In this document: piece after piece, positions 7,978-18,969 of the stretch
Layout: every line of letters begins with the position of its first letter
Numbering within the stretch: position 1 is the first letter of the stretch
NCBI RefSeq assembly: GCF_900115925.1
Contig: NZ_FOYF01000002.1
Span: 124,001 to 188,000 of the forward strand
DNA from: Bacillus sp. cl95
GTDB lineage: Bacteria; Bacillota; Bacilli; Bacillales; Cytobacillaceae
DNA length: 64,000 bases
Reading direction: 5' to 3'
Program-made: the position numbers and the translations under genes
The notes under the pieces: generated by a model
The model's database searches: none
Told to the model about the DNA's origin: nothing
Seen by the model: only the letters and a program-made list of their open reading frames with translations

Positions 7978-10900
7978 GTGTCTTTTATTCACCTGCATGT
8001 TTATAGTGCATTTAGTTTATTAACGAGTACAGCAAAAGTGGAAGATTTGGTATCAAATGCAAAAAGTAAAGGCTTCAATGCGATTGCACTTACCGACCGC
8101 AATGTGATGCATGGCACAGTTGCCTTTTATAAAGAGTGCTTAAAACAACAAATCAAGCCAATTTTAGGATTAACCGTTGATGTTGAAAGTGAAATCAACC
8201 CCACAAGTTCTTTTCCTCTTATTCTTTTAGCTGAAAATAATTCCGGATTTGAAAATTTATTGAAAATCAGCAGTGTCGTCCAAACAAAGGCAGAAAACGG
8301 AATACCTCTCAAATGGCTGAAGCATTATTCTGCCGGACTTGTTGCCATTAGCCCTGGAAAAGAGGGGGAAATAGAAAATTACTTATTAGAAGGTAACCTT
8401 TCTGCGGCTGAAGAAACTCTGACTAAGTTTAAAAGTATATTCTCAGAAAGCAACCTCTTTTTTGCCATACAAGATCAGAGACTAACAGGCGAGCAAGAAT
8501 TGAATCAATTAGTCAAAACGTTTACGGATAGATTTGGAATTCCTTTAGTTGGTACCAATTCCGTTTATTATTTAGAAAAAGAAGATTCGTTTGCTCAGGA
8601 ATGTTTGCTTGCCATTAAAAATGGTGAAAAGCTGCAGGACGAACATCGTGAGACGTTACCAAGTAACCAATACTACCTAAAGACAGTGGATGAAATGACA
8701 GAATGCTTGTCTGACTTTCCTGAGGCTTTGGAAAATACAATAACAATCACTGAGAGATGTAATGTGTTACTTGAACTTAACAGACAGTTGCTCCCTAAAT
8801 ACCCAGTACAAGCAGGAGAGAGTTCAGAAGAATTACTTGAACGGCTTTGTCATGAAGGATTGGAAAAGCGGTACACACAAGTACAGGAACTCCATCTATC
8901 ACGATTAAAGTACGAGCTCTCTGTTATTAAGAAGATGAAGTTTAGCGATTACTTTTTAATTGTTTGGGATTTTATGAGTTTTGCAAGGTCTAAAGGAATA
9001 TTAACTGGACCTGGGAGGGGTTCTGCTGCAGGTTCACTCGTCGCCTATGCTTTGCAAATTACCGATGTTGACCCTATAGAACATGAACTATTATTCGAGC
9101 GATTCTTGAATCCCGAGAGGATATCTATGCCAGATATCGATATCGACTTTCCTGATCACCGTCGGGATGAAGTGATTGAATATGTTGCCGCTAAATATGG
9201 GGAGTTGCATGTTGCACAAATCGTAACCTTTGGAACAATGGCCACGAAAGCTGCCTTAAGGGATGTCGGAAGAGCGTTCGGACTAAATCCAAAAGAGTTG
9301 GACATGCTTTCTAGATTGGTTCCTTCCCGCCTCGGTATATCGCTTGAGGCTGCTTACAACGAATCGCAAGCTTTAAGGACATTCGTCAATGAAAACAATC
9401 TTAATGCCAGGTTGTTTGAAACGGCTCTAAAACTCGAGGGGCTTCCAAGGCATATTTCCACCCACGCAGCTGGAGTGGTCATTAGCGAAAAACCACTTGT
9501 CGAACTAGTACCAATTCAAAAAGGACATAATGGAATCTATTTGACTCAGTACTCCATGGAATATCTTGAAGAAATTGGCCTTCTTAAAATGGATTTTCTC
9601 GGACTGAGAAATTTAACTCTTATTGGTTCGATTCTCGATTCCATTCGTAAAAAAAAGGGAGAGAAACTAGATATACGTTCCATCCCTTTAAATGATGAAA
9701 AAACATTCGAGTTATTAGCAAGAGGCGAAACATCAGGAATCTTCCAACTGGAATCTGAAGGAATGAAAAAAGTATTAACGCGTTTAAAACCAACTAGTTT
9801 TGAAGATATCGTGGCAGTTAACGCTTTATATAGACCAGGTCCAATGGAGAATATCCCTTCTTTTATCGATCGTAAGCATGGTAAAGAGGAGATTGTCTAT
9901 CCACATCCTGATTTAAAGCCGATATTGGAAAAAACATATGGTGTAATTGTTTACCAAGAGCAAATCATGCAAATTGCCTATAAAATGGCGGGCTTCTCGC
10001 TTGGAGAAGCTGATTTACTTAGACGTGCAGTAGGTAAAAAGAAGAAAGAAGTTCTAGACAAAGAACGTCAGCACTTTATAAAAGGTTCACTACAGCAAGG
10101 ATACACAGAAAAATTGGCCGATGAAATCTATGATTTGATCGTAAAATTTGCGAATTATGGATTCAATCGAAGTCATGCTGTAGCTTATAGTGTAATCTCT
10201 TACCAGCTAGCCTATTTAAAAGCGCATTATTTTTCTTATTTCATGGCAGAATTACTTTCCGCATCTATTGGAAATGATATAAGAATTACACAATATATTC
10301 GTGAATTAAAACAAAATGGTATAAGTGTCCTCGCACCATCTATCAATAAAAGCAGCTATCGTTTTCAAGTAGAGACGAACTCAATCCGCTATAGTCTGTC
10401 TGCGATAAAAGGTGTTGGCTCGACTGTCATTAAAGAAATACTTCAAGCAAGAAAACAAAAAAAGTTCGATGACTTATTTGATTTTTGCATAAGAGTTTCT
10501 ATGAAGATAGTCAATCGTAAGATACTTGAAACTTTAGTGCATTCGGGATGCTTTGACGAGTTTGGGGAGGATCGTGCAGTCCTGCTGGCAAGCCTTGATG
10601 TGGCCATTGAACATGCACAGCTTGTTAAGCCTGATGATGATAACCAATTTGACCTATTTGCGGATGATGAATTTTCTCTAAAGCCTAAGTATGTCGAAGT
10701 GGACACAATACGGATTGAAGACAAGCTTTATCATGAGAAACTGGCTCTCGGTTTATATTTGTCTGATCATCCTCTTTCAGCTTATGAACAGGAACTGAAA
10801 AAGAAGGGTGCATCGTCATTATTCGAACTGGATCAGCAAAAGAAATGGTGTTCGACCGGAGTCTATATTACAGAAGTGAAGAAAATACGAACAAAAAAAG

Positions 10901-11343
10901 GCGAAGCCATGGCATTTTTGACCGTCAGTGATTCAACTGATGAAATGGAAGCAATCGCTTTTCCTACTGTTTTCAAGAAATCGTCTACCTTAATGAATCA
11001 AGGGGAAATAGTTGTCCTCGAAGGAAAGGTAGAAGAACGGGACGGAAAGTGGCAGTTATTGATACAAAATGTTATCGAGATGGACGAATGGTTAAAATCT
11101 AAATCTGTCTTGGAAAAGGTTTTATACTTGAAAATCGAAGAAAAGAGAAATACGCCTGATGGTCTTAAAGCCTTAAAAGAAATGCTCAAAGATGATAAAG
11201 GCGATACAGATGTTGTCTTATTTTATGAGTCATCCAAAAAATCAGTTCGATTAACAAAAGAGTTTGGAGTTAGTCCCACGCCGTCATTATTAATAAAATT
11301 AAGGGACTTCTTAGGAACAAATAATGTTATCTTGAGAGAATAA
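7978..11343 (+). CDS. dnaE: DNA polymerase III alpha subunit DnaE
   Basis: Replicative polymerase, which in Bacillus extends RNA primers on the lagging strand before hand-off to PolC. Order of domains: PHP domain (SFIHLHVYSAFSLL at the start), palm with GPGRGSAAGSLVAY and the catalytic aspartates in PDIDIDFPDHRRDE (about 400-413), a third carboxylate region in KMDFLGLRNLTLIGS, the fingers/tau-binding part, helix-hairpin-helix, and an OB-fold near the C-terminus (about 950-1050). I chose GTG at 7978 (VSFIHLHV) because the B. subtilis protein starts MSFVHL and an AAGGGTG SD precedes it. The result, 1121 residues, is close to the usual 1115. Confidence 0.95.
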   Translation: MSFIHLHVYSAFSLLTSTAKVEDLVSNAKSKGFNAIALTDRNVMHGTVAFYKECLKQQIKPILGLTVDVESEINPTSSFPLILLAENNSGFENLLKISSVVQTKAENGIPLKWLKHYSAGLVAISPGKEGEIENYLLEGNLSAAEETLTKFKSIFSESNLFFAIQDQRLTGEQELNQLVKTFTDRFGIPLVGTNSVYYLEKEDSFAQECLLAIKNGEKLQDEHRETLPSNQYYLKTVDEMTECLSDFPEALENTITITERCNVLLELNRQLLPKYPVQAGESSEELLERLCHEGLEKRYTQVQELHLSRLKYELSVIKKMKFSDYFLIVWDFMSFARSKGILTGPGRGSAAGSLVAYALQITDVDPIEHELLFERFLNPERISMPDIDIDFPDHRRDEVIEYVAAKYGELHVAQIVTFGTMATKAALRDVGRAFGLNPKELDMLSRLVPSRLGISLEAAYNESQALRTFVNENNLNARLFETALKLEGLPRHISTHAAGVVISEKPLVELVPIQKGHNGIYLTQYSMEYLEEIGLLKMDFLGLRNLTLIGSILDSIRKKKGEKLDIRSIPLNDEKTFELLARGETSGIFQLESEGMKKVLTRLKPTSFEDIVAVNALYRPGPMENIPSFIDRKHGKEEIVYPHPDLKPILEKTYGVIVYQEQIMQIAYKMAGFSLGEADLLRRAVGKKKKEVLDKERQHFIKGSLQQGYTEKLADEIYDLIVKFANYGFNRSHAVAYSVISYQLAYLKAHYFSYFMAELLSASIGNDIRITQYIRELKQNGISVLAPSINKSSYRFQVETNSIRYSLSAIKGVGSTVIKEILQARKQKKFDDLFDFCIRVSMKIVNRKILETLVHSGCFDEFGEDRAVLLASLDVAIEHAQLVKPDDDNQFDLFADDEFSLKPKYVEVDTIRIEDKLYHEKLALGLYLSDHPLSAYEQELKKKGASSLFELDQQKKWCSTGVYITEVKKIRTKKGEAMAFLTVSDSTDEMEAIAFPTVFKKSSTLMNQGEIVVLEGKVEERDGKWQLLIQNVIEMDEWLKSKSVLEKVLYLKIEEKRNTPDGLKALKEMLKDDKGDTDVVLFYESSKKSVRLTKEFGVSPTPSLLIKLRDFLGTNNVILRE

Positions 11344-11346
11344 CTA

Positions 11347-11374
11347 TTTACAAAGAATGAAGATGTGATATATT
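11347..11374 (+). promoter_or_regulatory. Extended -10 promoter of the ytsJ operon
   Basis: TTTACA (11347-11352), a 16-bp spacer and TGATATATT with TATATT at 11369-11374, an extended -10 (TG-N-TATATT). A start near 11381 would put the GntR operator at about +8 to +20. Confidence 0.55.
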
Positions 11375-11388
11375 GGATAGGAGATTAT

Positions 11389-11401
11389 GTGGTCAGACCA
11401 C
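11389..11401 (+). promoter_or_regulatory. GntR/FadR-type operator upstream of malic enzyme
   Basis: The perfect palindrome GTGGTCAGACCAC has the TGGTCnGACCA core that FadR-subfamily GntR repressors bind. It lies just after the predicted transcription start of ytsJ, a repressing position. The same core recurs at 13421-13435 before accD, and the operon itself encodes a FadR-subfamily protein. Confidence 0.75.
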
Positions 11402-11459
11402 TATAGTCTGTTTTGAATGAGAGATTCTCTTTCAAAAATATTAAGGAGTGACATGAAAC

Positions 11460-12698
11460 GTGACATTACGTGAAGAATCTTTGCACATGCATAGAATCCA
11501 TAAAGGGAAATTAGAATCTAAATCTAAAGTGCAAGTTAGGAATGCTAAGGATTTAAGCCTTGCTTATTCTCCTGGGGTTGCTGAACCATGCAAAGAGATC
11601 TACGATAAGCCTGAAACTGTTTATGATTACACGATGAAAGGGAATATGGTTGCAGTCGTTTCCGATGGAACAGCAGTACTTGGCCTCGGAAACATTGGAC
11701 CTGAAGCCGCTCTGCCAGTTATGGAAGGAAAAGCAGTTCTTTTCAAAAGCTTTGCTGGGGTAGATGCATTTCCTATTTGTTTAAATACAACTGATGTTGA
11801 TAAAATTGTAGAAACAGTCAAGCTTTTAGAGCCTACATTCGGTGGAGTAAATCTTGAAGATATTGCAGCGCCGAACTGTTTTGAAATTGAGGAAAGATTA
11901 AAAAAGGAAACAAATATACCAATTTTCCACGATGACCAGCATGGTACGGCAATCGTTACCGTAGCAGGACTAGTGAATGCATTGAAGCTTATTGGTAAAA
12001 AAATGACTGAAATCAAAGTAGTTGCAAATGGTGCCGGTGCTGCCGGAATTGCCATCATTAAGCTTTTATATAGCTATGGTGTTAGAGACATAATAATGTG
12101 TGATACAAAAGGCGCTATTTATGAAGGTCGCCCTCAAGGTATGAACAAGATTAAAGACGAAGTGGCAAAGTTCACAAATCGTGAAAACCTTAAAGGGAAT
12201 TTGGGAGACGTCATCAAAGGCGCAGATGTATTTATCGGAGTTTCTGTTGCAGGAGCATTGACAAAAGAAATGGTTCAGACGATGAACTCCGATGCTGTCA
12301 TTTTTGCAATGGCTAATCCGGTACCTGAATTAATGCCAGAGGAAGCCAAAGAAGCTGGTGCAAAAGTAGTGGGAACAGGACGTTCTGACTTCCCAAATCA
12401 GGTAAACAATGTGTTAGCATTCCCTGGAATATTCAGAGGTGCTCTTGATGTTCGTGCCACACACATTAATGAAAAAATGAAAGTGGCTGCTGTTGAGGCC
12501 ATCGCAAGCTTGGTTCATGAAGACGAACTTAATGCCGACTATGTCATCCCTGGACCGTTTGATCCTCGAGTTGCTCCACACGTTGCAGCTGCAGTAGCTA
12601 AGGCTGCTATGGAGACAGGAGTCGCTAGAATTAAAGTGGATCCGAAAGAAATCATGGAAAAGACAATGAGACTCGCGATTATTGGCAAGAGTGAGTGA
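11460..12698 (+). CDS. ytsJ: NADP-dependent malic enzyme (YtsJ type)
   Basis: Decarboxylates L-malate to pyruvate with NAD(P), the cytosolic anaplerotic/NADPH-forming step. Marks: catalytic Tyr in LSLAYSPGVAEPC (about 33-45), metal-binding ELs in FGGVNLEDIAAPNCFEIE, the substrate/metal loop FHDDQHGTAIV (about 158-168), and the Rossmann motif VANGAGAAGIAIIKLL (about 188-203). 412 residues, against 410 for B. subtilis YtsJ, with very similar sequence. The GTG at 11460 follows an AAGGAGTG SD. It overlaps the downstream GntR gene by four bases (GTGA), implying coupled translation. Expression is probably controlled through the palindrome at 11389. Confidence 0.95.
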   Translation: MTLREESLHMHRIHKGKLESKSKVQVRNAKDLSLAYSPGVAEPCKEIYDKPETVYDYTMKGNMVAVVSDGTAVLGLGNIGPEAALPVMEGKAVLFKSFAGVDAFPICLNTTDVDKIVETVKLLEPTFGGVNLEDIAAPNCFEIEERLKKETNIPIFHDDQHGTAIVTVAGLVNALKLIGKKMTEIKVVANGAGAAGIAIIKLLYSYGVRDIIMCDTKGAIYEGRPQGMNKIKDEVAKFTNRENLKGNLGDVIKGADVFIGVSVAGALTKEMVQTMNSDAVIFAMANPVPELMPEEAKEAGAKVVGTGRSDFPNQVNNVLAFPGIFRGALDVRATHINEKMKVAAVEAIASLVHEDELNADYVIPGPFDPRVAPHVAAAVAKAAMETGVARIKVDPKEIMEKTMRLAIIGKSE

Positions 12699-13330
12699 CG
12701 AAAAGCGTGGAAACAGCTAAGCAAAGCTCGAAAGTATATATAGAGATCGTGAAGCATCTGCGTACGATGATATCAGCAGATGGATTAAAATCCGGTGATA
12801 AACTACCTTCAGAACGAGAATTATCTGAGCGCCTGAATGTTGGGCGCTCTTCCGTTCGCGAAGCATTACGAGCGTTGGAACTTCTCGGACTCATTGAAAC
12901 GAGACGTGGAGAAGGGACATTTATCAGGGATTTTAAAGGAAATCAACTTGTTCAGCTACTAAGCACTTTCATCCTTCAAGATGAGAAGGCAAAGTACGAC
13001 GTAGTGGAAACGAAGTATTTCATTGAAATGGATTGTCTTCGTTTAGCCTTGCAAAAAGGGAATGGCATACGCATTGCTGAATTAAAAGGACTTTTAAGGG
13101 AAAATGTGATTGACGACGATCAATTCTTTTCATACATTGTACGTTTGGCGGAGAATCACTTATTTTCACGAATATGGCTTATCCTAAAAGACTATTATCG
13201 ATCACTTTCTTTTGATGAATTAAGTTTTGAAAGGTCCGATTATCTTGTTTTAATTGAGGCATTAGCAAATCAAAATGAAAAAATGACGCTTGAAGCCTAC
13301 AGGAAGTTAAGGAAGATGTCGAATTCCTAA
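12695..13330 (+). CDS. GntR-family (FadR subfamily) transcriptional regulator
   Basis: 211-residue DNA-binding protein. The N-terminal winged helix is classical GntR: LKSGDKLPSERELSERLNVGRSSVREALRALELLGLIETRRGEGTF spans about 31-76 (quoted here in parts: LPSERELSERL, VGRSSVREALRALE, RRGEGTF). The C-terminal half is helical and fits the FCD effector domain, though it is short. It overlaps the malic enzyme gene by GTGA and is followed by accD. B. subtilis has no gene here. Inference: it binds the TGGTCnGACCA palindromes at 11389 and 13421 and thereby controls its own operon and accDA. The effector is unknown; an acyl-CoA, malate or pyruvate-type signal would suit the context. Confidence 0.88.
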   Translation: MTKSVETAKQSSKVYIEIVKHLRTMISADGLKSGDKLPSERELSERLNVGRSSVREALRALELLGLIETRRGEGTFIRDFKGNQLVQLLSTFILQDEKAKYDVVETKYFIEMDCLRLALQKGNGIRIAELKGLLRENVIDDDQFFSYIVRLAENHLFSRIWLILKDYYRSLSFDELSFERSDYLVLIEALANQNEKMTLEAYRKLRKMSNS

Positions 13331-13420
13331 CGACAGAAAACAACAGTATATTATGTAAAAAACCTTTAATGTAATAGAGACAAGCTTAAGCCCTGGTCAA
13401 GCGGGCATTTTTTATCCCTT

Positions 13421-13435
13421 AGTGGTCTGACCACT
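13421..13435 (+). promoter_or_regulatory. GntR/FadR-type operator upstream of accD
   Basis: AGTGGTCTGACCACT is a perfect 15-bp palindrome sharing the core TGGTCnGACCA with the site at 11389. It lies about 118 bases before the accD start. The accD promoter was not located with confidence; a TATACT at 13480-13485 is one candidate -10. Confidence 0.75.
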
Positions 13436-13552
13436 CGAGGGAATTTAAGGGAATAGTAATCTTTCAAGATATTTTTGACTATACTGTCATGTCACATGAA
13501 CTTTTTCAAAATGGTGACTTGTGTAAGTTTCACGAACGGGGGAGGTTTCATC

Positions 13553-14422
13553 TTGCTAAAAGAACTATTTACAAAATCAAAGAAGAAGAAATACGCTACG
13601 ATTCCAGCTGAAACGGCCAAACAGGATGTTCCTGAAGGGATCATGACGAAGTGTCCTAAATGTAAAAAAATAATGTATACAAAAGAATTAATGAAGAACT
13701 TAAAGGTTTGTCTACATTGTGAATATCATCATTCCATGAATTCAACAGAAAGACTTGAAAGCTTTTTTGATGAAGATAGCTTCGTAGAAATGGATGCAAA
13801 TATGATTAGTGAAAACCCACTACATTTCCCTGATTATATTGAAAAAGTGGAAAAAGACCGTGAAAAAACAGGTATCAACGAAGCAGTACGAACTGGAATT
13901 GGACAAGTTAATGGTCTGAAGGCAGCTGTCGCTATTATGGATGCAACGTTTCGAATGGGAAGTATGGGTTCTGTTGTCGGTGAAAAAATCACAAGAGCAA
14001 TAGAGAAGGCGGATGAACTTTCTATTCCCTTTATTATTTTTACCGCTTCTGGTGGTGCTAGGATGCAGGAAGGTGTCCTCAGTTTGATGCAAATGGCCAA
14101 AACGAGCGTAGCCTTAAAGAGATTTAGTGATAACGGTGGCTTAATCATCTCGATTATGACTCATCCGACAACGGGAGGGGTTTCAGCAAGTTTTGCATCT
14201 CTAGGTGATTATAACTTTGCTGAACCTGGTGCGTTAATTGGATTTGCAGGCCGAAGAATCATTGAACAGACGATTCGTGAAGACTTACCTGAAGACTTTC
14301 AAACTGCAGAATTTTTACTAAAACACGGTCAGTTGGACGCCGTTATTTCTCGTGTAGATATGAAAGAACAAATAGCCAATATTCTCGAAATACATCAGCC
14401 AGGTGGTGAGCTAAAGTGGTAG
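13553..14422 (+). CDS. accD: Acetyl-CoA carboxylase carboxyltransferase beta subunit
   Basis: Beta half of the carboxyltransferase that moves CO2 from biotin to acetyl-CoA, giving malonyl-CoA for fatty-acid synthesis. The N-terminal zinc ribbon is visible (CPKC and CLHC, about 29-51), then the crotonase-like domain with [20 protein letters not shown] and [17 protein letters not shown] chose TTG at 13553 ([12 protein letters not shown]) because GGGGGAGG sits 7 bases upstream and the B. subtilis protein begins MLKDIFTKKKK; this gives 289 residues. The longer frame from 13475 has no SD. It overlaps accA by 7 bases. Confidence 0.94.
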   Translation: MLKELFTKSKKKKYATIPAETAKQDVPEGIMTKCPKCKKIMYTKELMKNLKVCLHCEYHHSMNSTERLESFFDEDSFVEMDANMISENPLHFPDYIEKVEKDREKTGINEAVRTGIGQVNGLKAAVAIMDATFRMGSMGSVVGEKITRAIEKADELSIPFIIFTASGGARMQEGVLSLMQMAKTSVALKRFSDNGGLIISIMTHPTTGGVSASFASLGDYNFAEPGALIGFAGRRIIEQTIREDLPEDFQTAEFLLKHGQLDAVISRVDMKEQIANILEIHQPGGELKW

Positions 14423-15393
14423 GAGAACTTGAGTTTGAACGTCCAGTCGTTGAATTGCGAAAAAAGATCTTAGAGATTAAGGAATTTTCGAAAAGTGCCG
14501 ATGTCGACCTATCTTCAGAAATCGATAAGCTAGAAGCGCGCCTTGAAAAGTTGGAGAAAAGTATTTACGAAAATATAAAACCATGGGACCGTGTTCAAAT
14601 TGCCCGTCATCCAAGCAGGCCTACTACCCTGGATTATATTTCTTATCTATTTGAAGGATTCTTTGAATGCCACGGAGATCGGTATTTTGGCGACGATGAA
14701 GCCATTGTTGGAGGAATCGCAAAATTCCAAGGTATGCCTGTAACTGTAATTGGTCACCAACGTGGTAAGGATACAAAAGAAAATATTCGCAGGAATTTTG
14801 GAATGCCTCATCCTGAAGGGTATAGAAAAGCTCTAAGACTGATGAAACAAGCTGAGAAGTTCAGAAGACCCATCATTTGTTTCATTGATACAAAGGGTGC
14901 TTATCCAGGTAAGGCAGCGGAAGAACGAGGTCAAAGTGAAGCTATCGCAAGAAATTTATTTGAGATGGCAAGCTTGAAGGTACCTGTTATTTGTATCGTT
15001 ATTGGTGAAGGTGGTAGTGGTGGGGCATTGGCATTAGGAGTAGGTAACCATATTCATATGCTTGAGAATTCCACGTACTCCGTTATTTCTCCAGAAGGAG
15101 CAGCTGCACTTTTATGGAAAGATGCTAGTCAGGCTAAGCGCGCTGCAGAAACGATGCGCATCACAGCTCCTGACTTGAAGGAACTTGGTGTCATCGACGA
15201 AATCATTCCTGAAGTGAAAGGCGGCGCGCATAAAGATACGAAAGAACAAGCTGAAGAAATTAAGGAAGTCTTGAAGACATCTCTCATTGAACTGTCTCAG
15301 CTTTCAGAAGAACAATTGACCAACCATCGCTATGAGAAATATAAAACGATGGGACAATATTCGTTTTTAAAAGAATATATCGGGGTAAATTAA
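14416..15393 (+). CDS. accA: Acetyl-CoA carboxylase carboxyltransferase alpha subunit
   Basis: Alpha half of the carboxyltransferase, forming an alpha2-beta2 complex with AccD. 325 residues, the family length. Marks: N-terminal coiled-coil region ([20 protein letters not shown]), [30 protein letters not shown], and the glycine-rich [15 protein letters not shown] (about 197-211) of the carboxyl-CoA site, then [16 protein letters not shown]. The GTG start lies within the end of accD, so translation is coupled. A terminator follows. Confidence 0.95.
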   Translation: MVGELEFERPVVELRKKILEIKEFSKSADVDLSSEIDKLEARLEKLEKSIYENIKPWDRVQIARHPSRPTTLDYISYLFEGFFECHGDRYFGDDEAIVGGIAKFQGMPVTVIGHQRGKDTKENIRRNFGMPHPEGYRKALRLMKQAEKFRRPIICFIDTKGAYPGKAAEERGQSEAIARNLFEMASLKVPVICIVIGEGGSGGALALGVGNHIHMLENSTYSVISPEGAAALLWKDASQAKRAAETMRITAPDLKELGVIDEIIPEVKGGAHKDTKEQAEEIKEVLKTSLIELSQLSEEQLTNHRYEKYKTMGQYSFLKEYIGVN

Positions 15394-15423
15394 AAGCGTG
15401 CTATGAAGCACGCTTTATTTTTG
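15393..15423 (+). terminator. Terminator of accDA
   Basis: AAAGCGTGCT pairs with AGCACGCTTT across a 4-nt loop, followed by TATTTTTG. It begins at the stop codon. Confidence 0.85.
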
Positions 15424-15483
15424 TAAAAAGAATGACGACACAAAAAGTTCACCGAATACATCGTGTAAACGATTACATTTAGA

Positions 15484-15499
15484 TATGAAACGCTTTCAT
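15484..15499 (-). promoter_or_regulatory. Near-cre (CcpA) site upstream of pfkA
   Basis: Read on the minus strand, ATGAAAGCGTTTCATA matches the cre pattern WTGNAANCGNWNNCWW at all but one position. It lies in the 299-base accA-pfkA gap, which shows no other clear element apart from a pfkA SD (GAGGTGG). Low confidence because of the mismatch and the distance to pfkA. Confidence 0.3.
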
Positions 15500-15674
15500 T
15501 TAACTGATAATTACGTCTATTGATAACAATTAAATGATTATGTTGTTATAGATTTTTCTTCATGTTATTTTAGAAATATTCCCGGTAATTATGTAAATAA
15601 TAAACTAAGTTATTTAGCTTATTAGAGTAGATTTTCTACTATTTACTTACAAATGTATACATATTTAATACTAA

Positions 15675-16652
<978 letters not shown>

Positions 16653-16676
16653 TCGGACATATAGGAGGAAAATAGC

Positions 16677-18440
16677 ATGTCTCGTAAAACAAAAATCGTA
16701 TGTACTATCGGACCTGCAAGTGAAAGTGTTGAGAAATTAACTCAACTTATAAATGCAGGCATGAATGTAGCTCGTTTAAATTTCTCGCACGGTGATTTCG
16801 CTGAACACGGAGCTCGTATCAAAAATATTCGTGAAGCAGCAGAAGTTACAGGGAAAACTGTTGCGATTCTTTTAGATACTAAAGGACCAGAAATCCGTAC
16901 ACACAATATGGTGAACGGTGGCTTTGAATTAACTTCAGGTTCTCAAAGTATCATCTCTATGAATGAAGTTGAGGGTACTCCTGAAAAGTTCTCAGTTACC
17001 TATCCTGGCTTGATTGAAGATGTTCATGTTGGTTCAAGAATCCTTCTTGATGATGGTCTAATTGGATTGGAAGTAACTGAAATTGATAAAGAAGCGAACG
17101 AAATTCATGTTAACGTGCTTAACAGTGGAACATTGAAAAACAAAAAGGGTGTTAACGTTCCTGGGGTTTCTGTAAATCTACCTGGTATTACAGAAAAAGA
17201 TACACAGGATATCCTATTTGGAATCGAGCAAGGCATTGATTTTATCGCTGCATCTTTCGTAAGACGTGCTAAGGATGTTCTTGAAATTCGTCAGTTATTA
17301 GAAAACAACAACGCAACTCACATCCATATCATTCCTAAAATTGAAAACCAAGAAGGTGTCGATAACATCGATGAAATCCTTGAGATTTCTGACGGCTTAA
17401 TGGTTGCTCGTGGTGACTTGGGAGTTGAAATTCCTGCAGAAGAAGTTCCACTTGTTCAAAAGCAATTAATCAAAAAATGTAATGCCCTTGGTAAGCCAGT
17501 TATTACAGCTACTCAAATGCTGGATTCTATGCAACGTAACCCAAGACCTACACGTGCGGAAGCAAGTGACGTAGCAAACGCAATCTTCGATGGTACGGAT
17601 GCAATCATGCTTTCAGGTGAAACAGCTGCTGGATTATATCCTGTAGAAGCAGTTCAAACAATGAACAATATTGCTTCACGCGCTGAATCAGCGTTAGACC
17701 ATAAAGAACTTCTTTCTAACTTAAGCAAAAACACGGATCATAATATTACAGATGCTATTGGTCAATCGGTTGCTCATACAGCATTGAATTTAGAAGTAAG
17801 TGCAATCATTACTCCAACGGAAAGCGGACACACAGCACGCATGATTTCCAAATACCGTCCAAAGGCGCCAATCGTCGCGGTAACTTCAGATGCGTCTGTT
17901 TCTCGCCGCTTAAACCTTGTATGGGGTGTATATCCACAGCTTGGTAAAGAAGCGACTACTACAGATGAAATGTTAGATGTAGCAGTTGAAGAAAGTGTTA
18001 ACAGTGGAATTGTCAAACATGGTGATTTAGTTGTCATCACAGCAGGTGTTCCTGTAGGTGAAGCTGGAACAACGAACTTGATGAAAATTCATGTTGTTGG
18101 AGACATTCTTGTAAAAGCACAAGGAATTGGCCGAAAATCTGCTTATGGCAAAGTGGTGGTTGCTAAAAATGCTGAAGAAGCTTTGCAAAAAGTAAAGCCG
18201 GGATCTATCCTAATCACAATCGGTTCTGACCGTGAAATGATGCCTGCCCTTGAAAAATGCAGTGCCCTCATTACGGAAGAAGGCGGATTAACAAGTCATG
18301 CTGCCGTTGTAGGCTTAAACCTTGGAATTCCTGTAATTGTCGGTGTCGAAAATGCAACGGAAATGTTCAAGGATGGGCAGGAAATTACTGTTGATGCATC
18401 AAGGGGAGTAATTTATAACGGTCATGCAAGTGTGCTATAA
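16677..18440 (+). CDS. pyk: Pyruvate kinase with extra C-terminal PEP-utiliser domain
   Basis: Makes pyruvate and ATP from phosphoenolpyruvate. The TIM barrel has [16 protein letters not shown] (about 65-75), [13 protein letters not shown] and the signature [21 protein letters not shown] follows. A regulatory C-domain covers about 355-470. After residue 475 there is an added phosphohistidine-type domain, [19 protein letters not shown], which is characteristic of Bacillus/Geobacillus pyruvate kinases (about 585-587 residues); its role is not fully settled. Second gene of the pfkA operon. Confidence 0.96.
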   Translation: MSRKTKIVCTIGPASESVEKLTQLINAGMNVARLNFSHGDFAEHGARIKNIREAAEVTGKTVAILLDTKGPEIRTHNMVNGGFELTSGSQSIISMNEVEGTPEKFSVTYPGLIEDVHVGSRILLDDGLIGLEVTEIDKEANEIHVNVLNSGTLKNKKGVNVPGVSVNLPGITEKDTQDILFGIEQGIDFIAASFVRRAKDVLEIRQLLENNNATHIHIIPKIENQEGVDNIDEILEISDGLMVARGDLGVEIPAEEVPLVQKQLIKKCNALGKPVITATQMLDSMQRNPRPTRAEASDVANAIFDGTDAIMLSGETAAGLYPVEAVQTMNNIASRAESALDHKELLSNLSKNTDHNITDAIGQSVAHTALNLEVSAIITPTESGHTARMISKYRPKAPIVAVTSDASVSRRLNLVWGVYPQLGKEATTTDEMLDVAVEESVNSGIVKHGDLVVITAGVPVGEAGTTNLMKIHVVGDILVKAQGIGRKSAYGKVVVAKNAEEALQKVKPGSILITIGSDREMMPALEKCSALITEEGGLTSHAAVVGLNLGIPVIVGVENATEMFKDGQEITVDASRGVIYNGHASVL

Positions 18441-18454
18441 TTTAAAGTGGATTT

Positions 18455-18488
18455 GAAAAGAAGGGAATCTTTTTCCCTTCTTTTTCCT
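18455..18488 (+). terminator. Terminator of pfkA-pyk
   Basis: GAAAAGAAGGGAA pairs with TTCCCTTCTTTTTC across a short loop, ending in T-rich sequence. Confidence 0.8.
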
Positions 18489-18542
18489 ATATATAAAGAG
18501 AAAGCTTTTTCACTGCGTTTTCTGTAGAGGGAGTGTTTTAGG

Positions 18543-18929
18543 ATGCGGTTATTCTTACTATTAATCATTATTGTTCCTGCTGCAGAAATGGGAATTCTTC
18601 TGTTGTCTGGAAACACGATCGGAGTCTGGCCAACGATTGCCATGATTGTTTTAACAGGAGTCATTGGTTCATATTTGGCAAAAAAACAAGGTATCCGAAC
18701 AATTAGGAAGGCACAGGAACAGTTAAGTTATGGACAAATTCCTGGTGATGCTGTCCTTGATGGCATTTGCATTTTAATTGGAGGCACACTATTGTTAACG
18801 CCGGGTTTCATTACGGATATCGTGGGGATTTTACTCCTAGCTCCACCAACAAGAATTTTCTTTAAAAAGATGCTTACCTCGTCATTCAAAAAATGGATTG
18901 ATAAAGGGAATCTGCGAATCATTCGATAA
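18543..18929 (+). CDS. ytzA: FxsA family membrane protein (YtzA)
   Basis: 128-residue cytoplasmic membrane protein of the FxsA family; E. coli FxsA affects F-plasmid exclusion of phage T7, but the role in Bacillus is unknown. Hydrophobic segments: LFLLLIIIVPAAEMGILLL (about 3-21), VWPTIAMIVLTGVIGSYLA (about 28-46), and AVLDGICILIGGTLLLTPGFITDIVGILLLAPP (about 71-103). A GGGAGTGTTTT SD precedes the ATG. Convergent with ytvI. Confidence 0.88.
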   Translation: MRLFLLLIIIVPAAEMGILLLSGNTIGVWPTIAMIVLTGVIGSYLAKKQGIRTIRKAQEQLSYGQIPGDAVLDGICILIGGTLLLTPGFITDIVGILLLAPPTRIFFKKMLTSSFKKWIDKGNLRIIR

Positions 18930-18935
18930 CATTAA

Positions 18936-18969
18936 AAAACGCCGCCTCCAAATTGGAGGACGGCGTTTT
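18936..18969. terminator. Bidirectional terminator ytzA / ytvI
   Basis: AAAACGCCGCCTCC pairs with GGAGGACGGCGTTTT (one bulge) between convergent genes; A-run on the left, T-run on the right. Confidence 0.85.
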
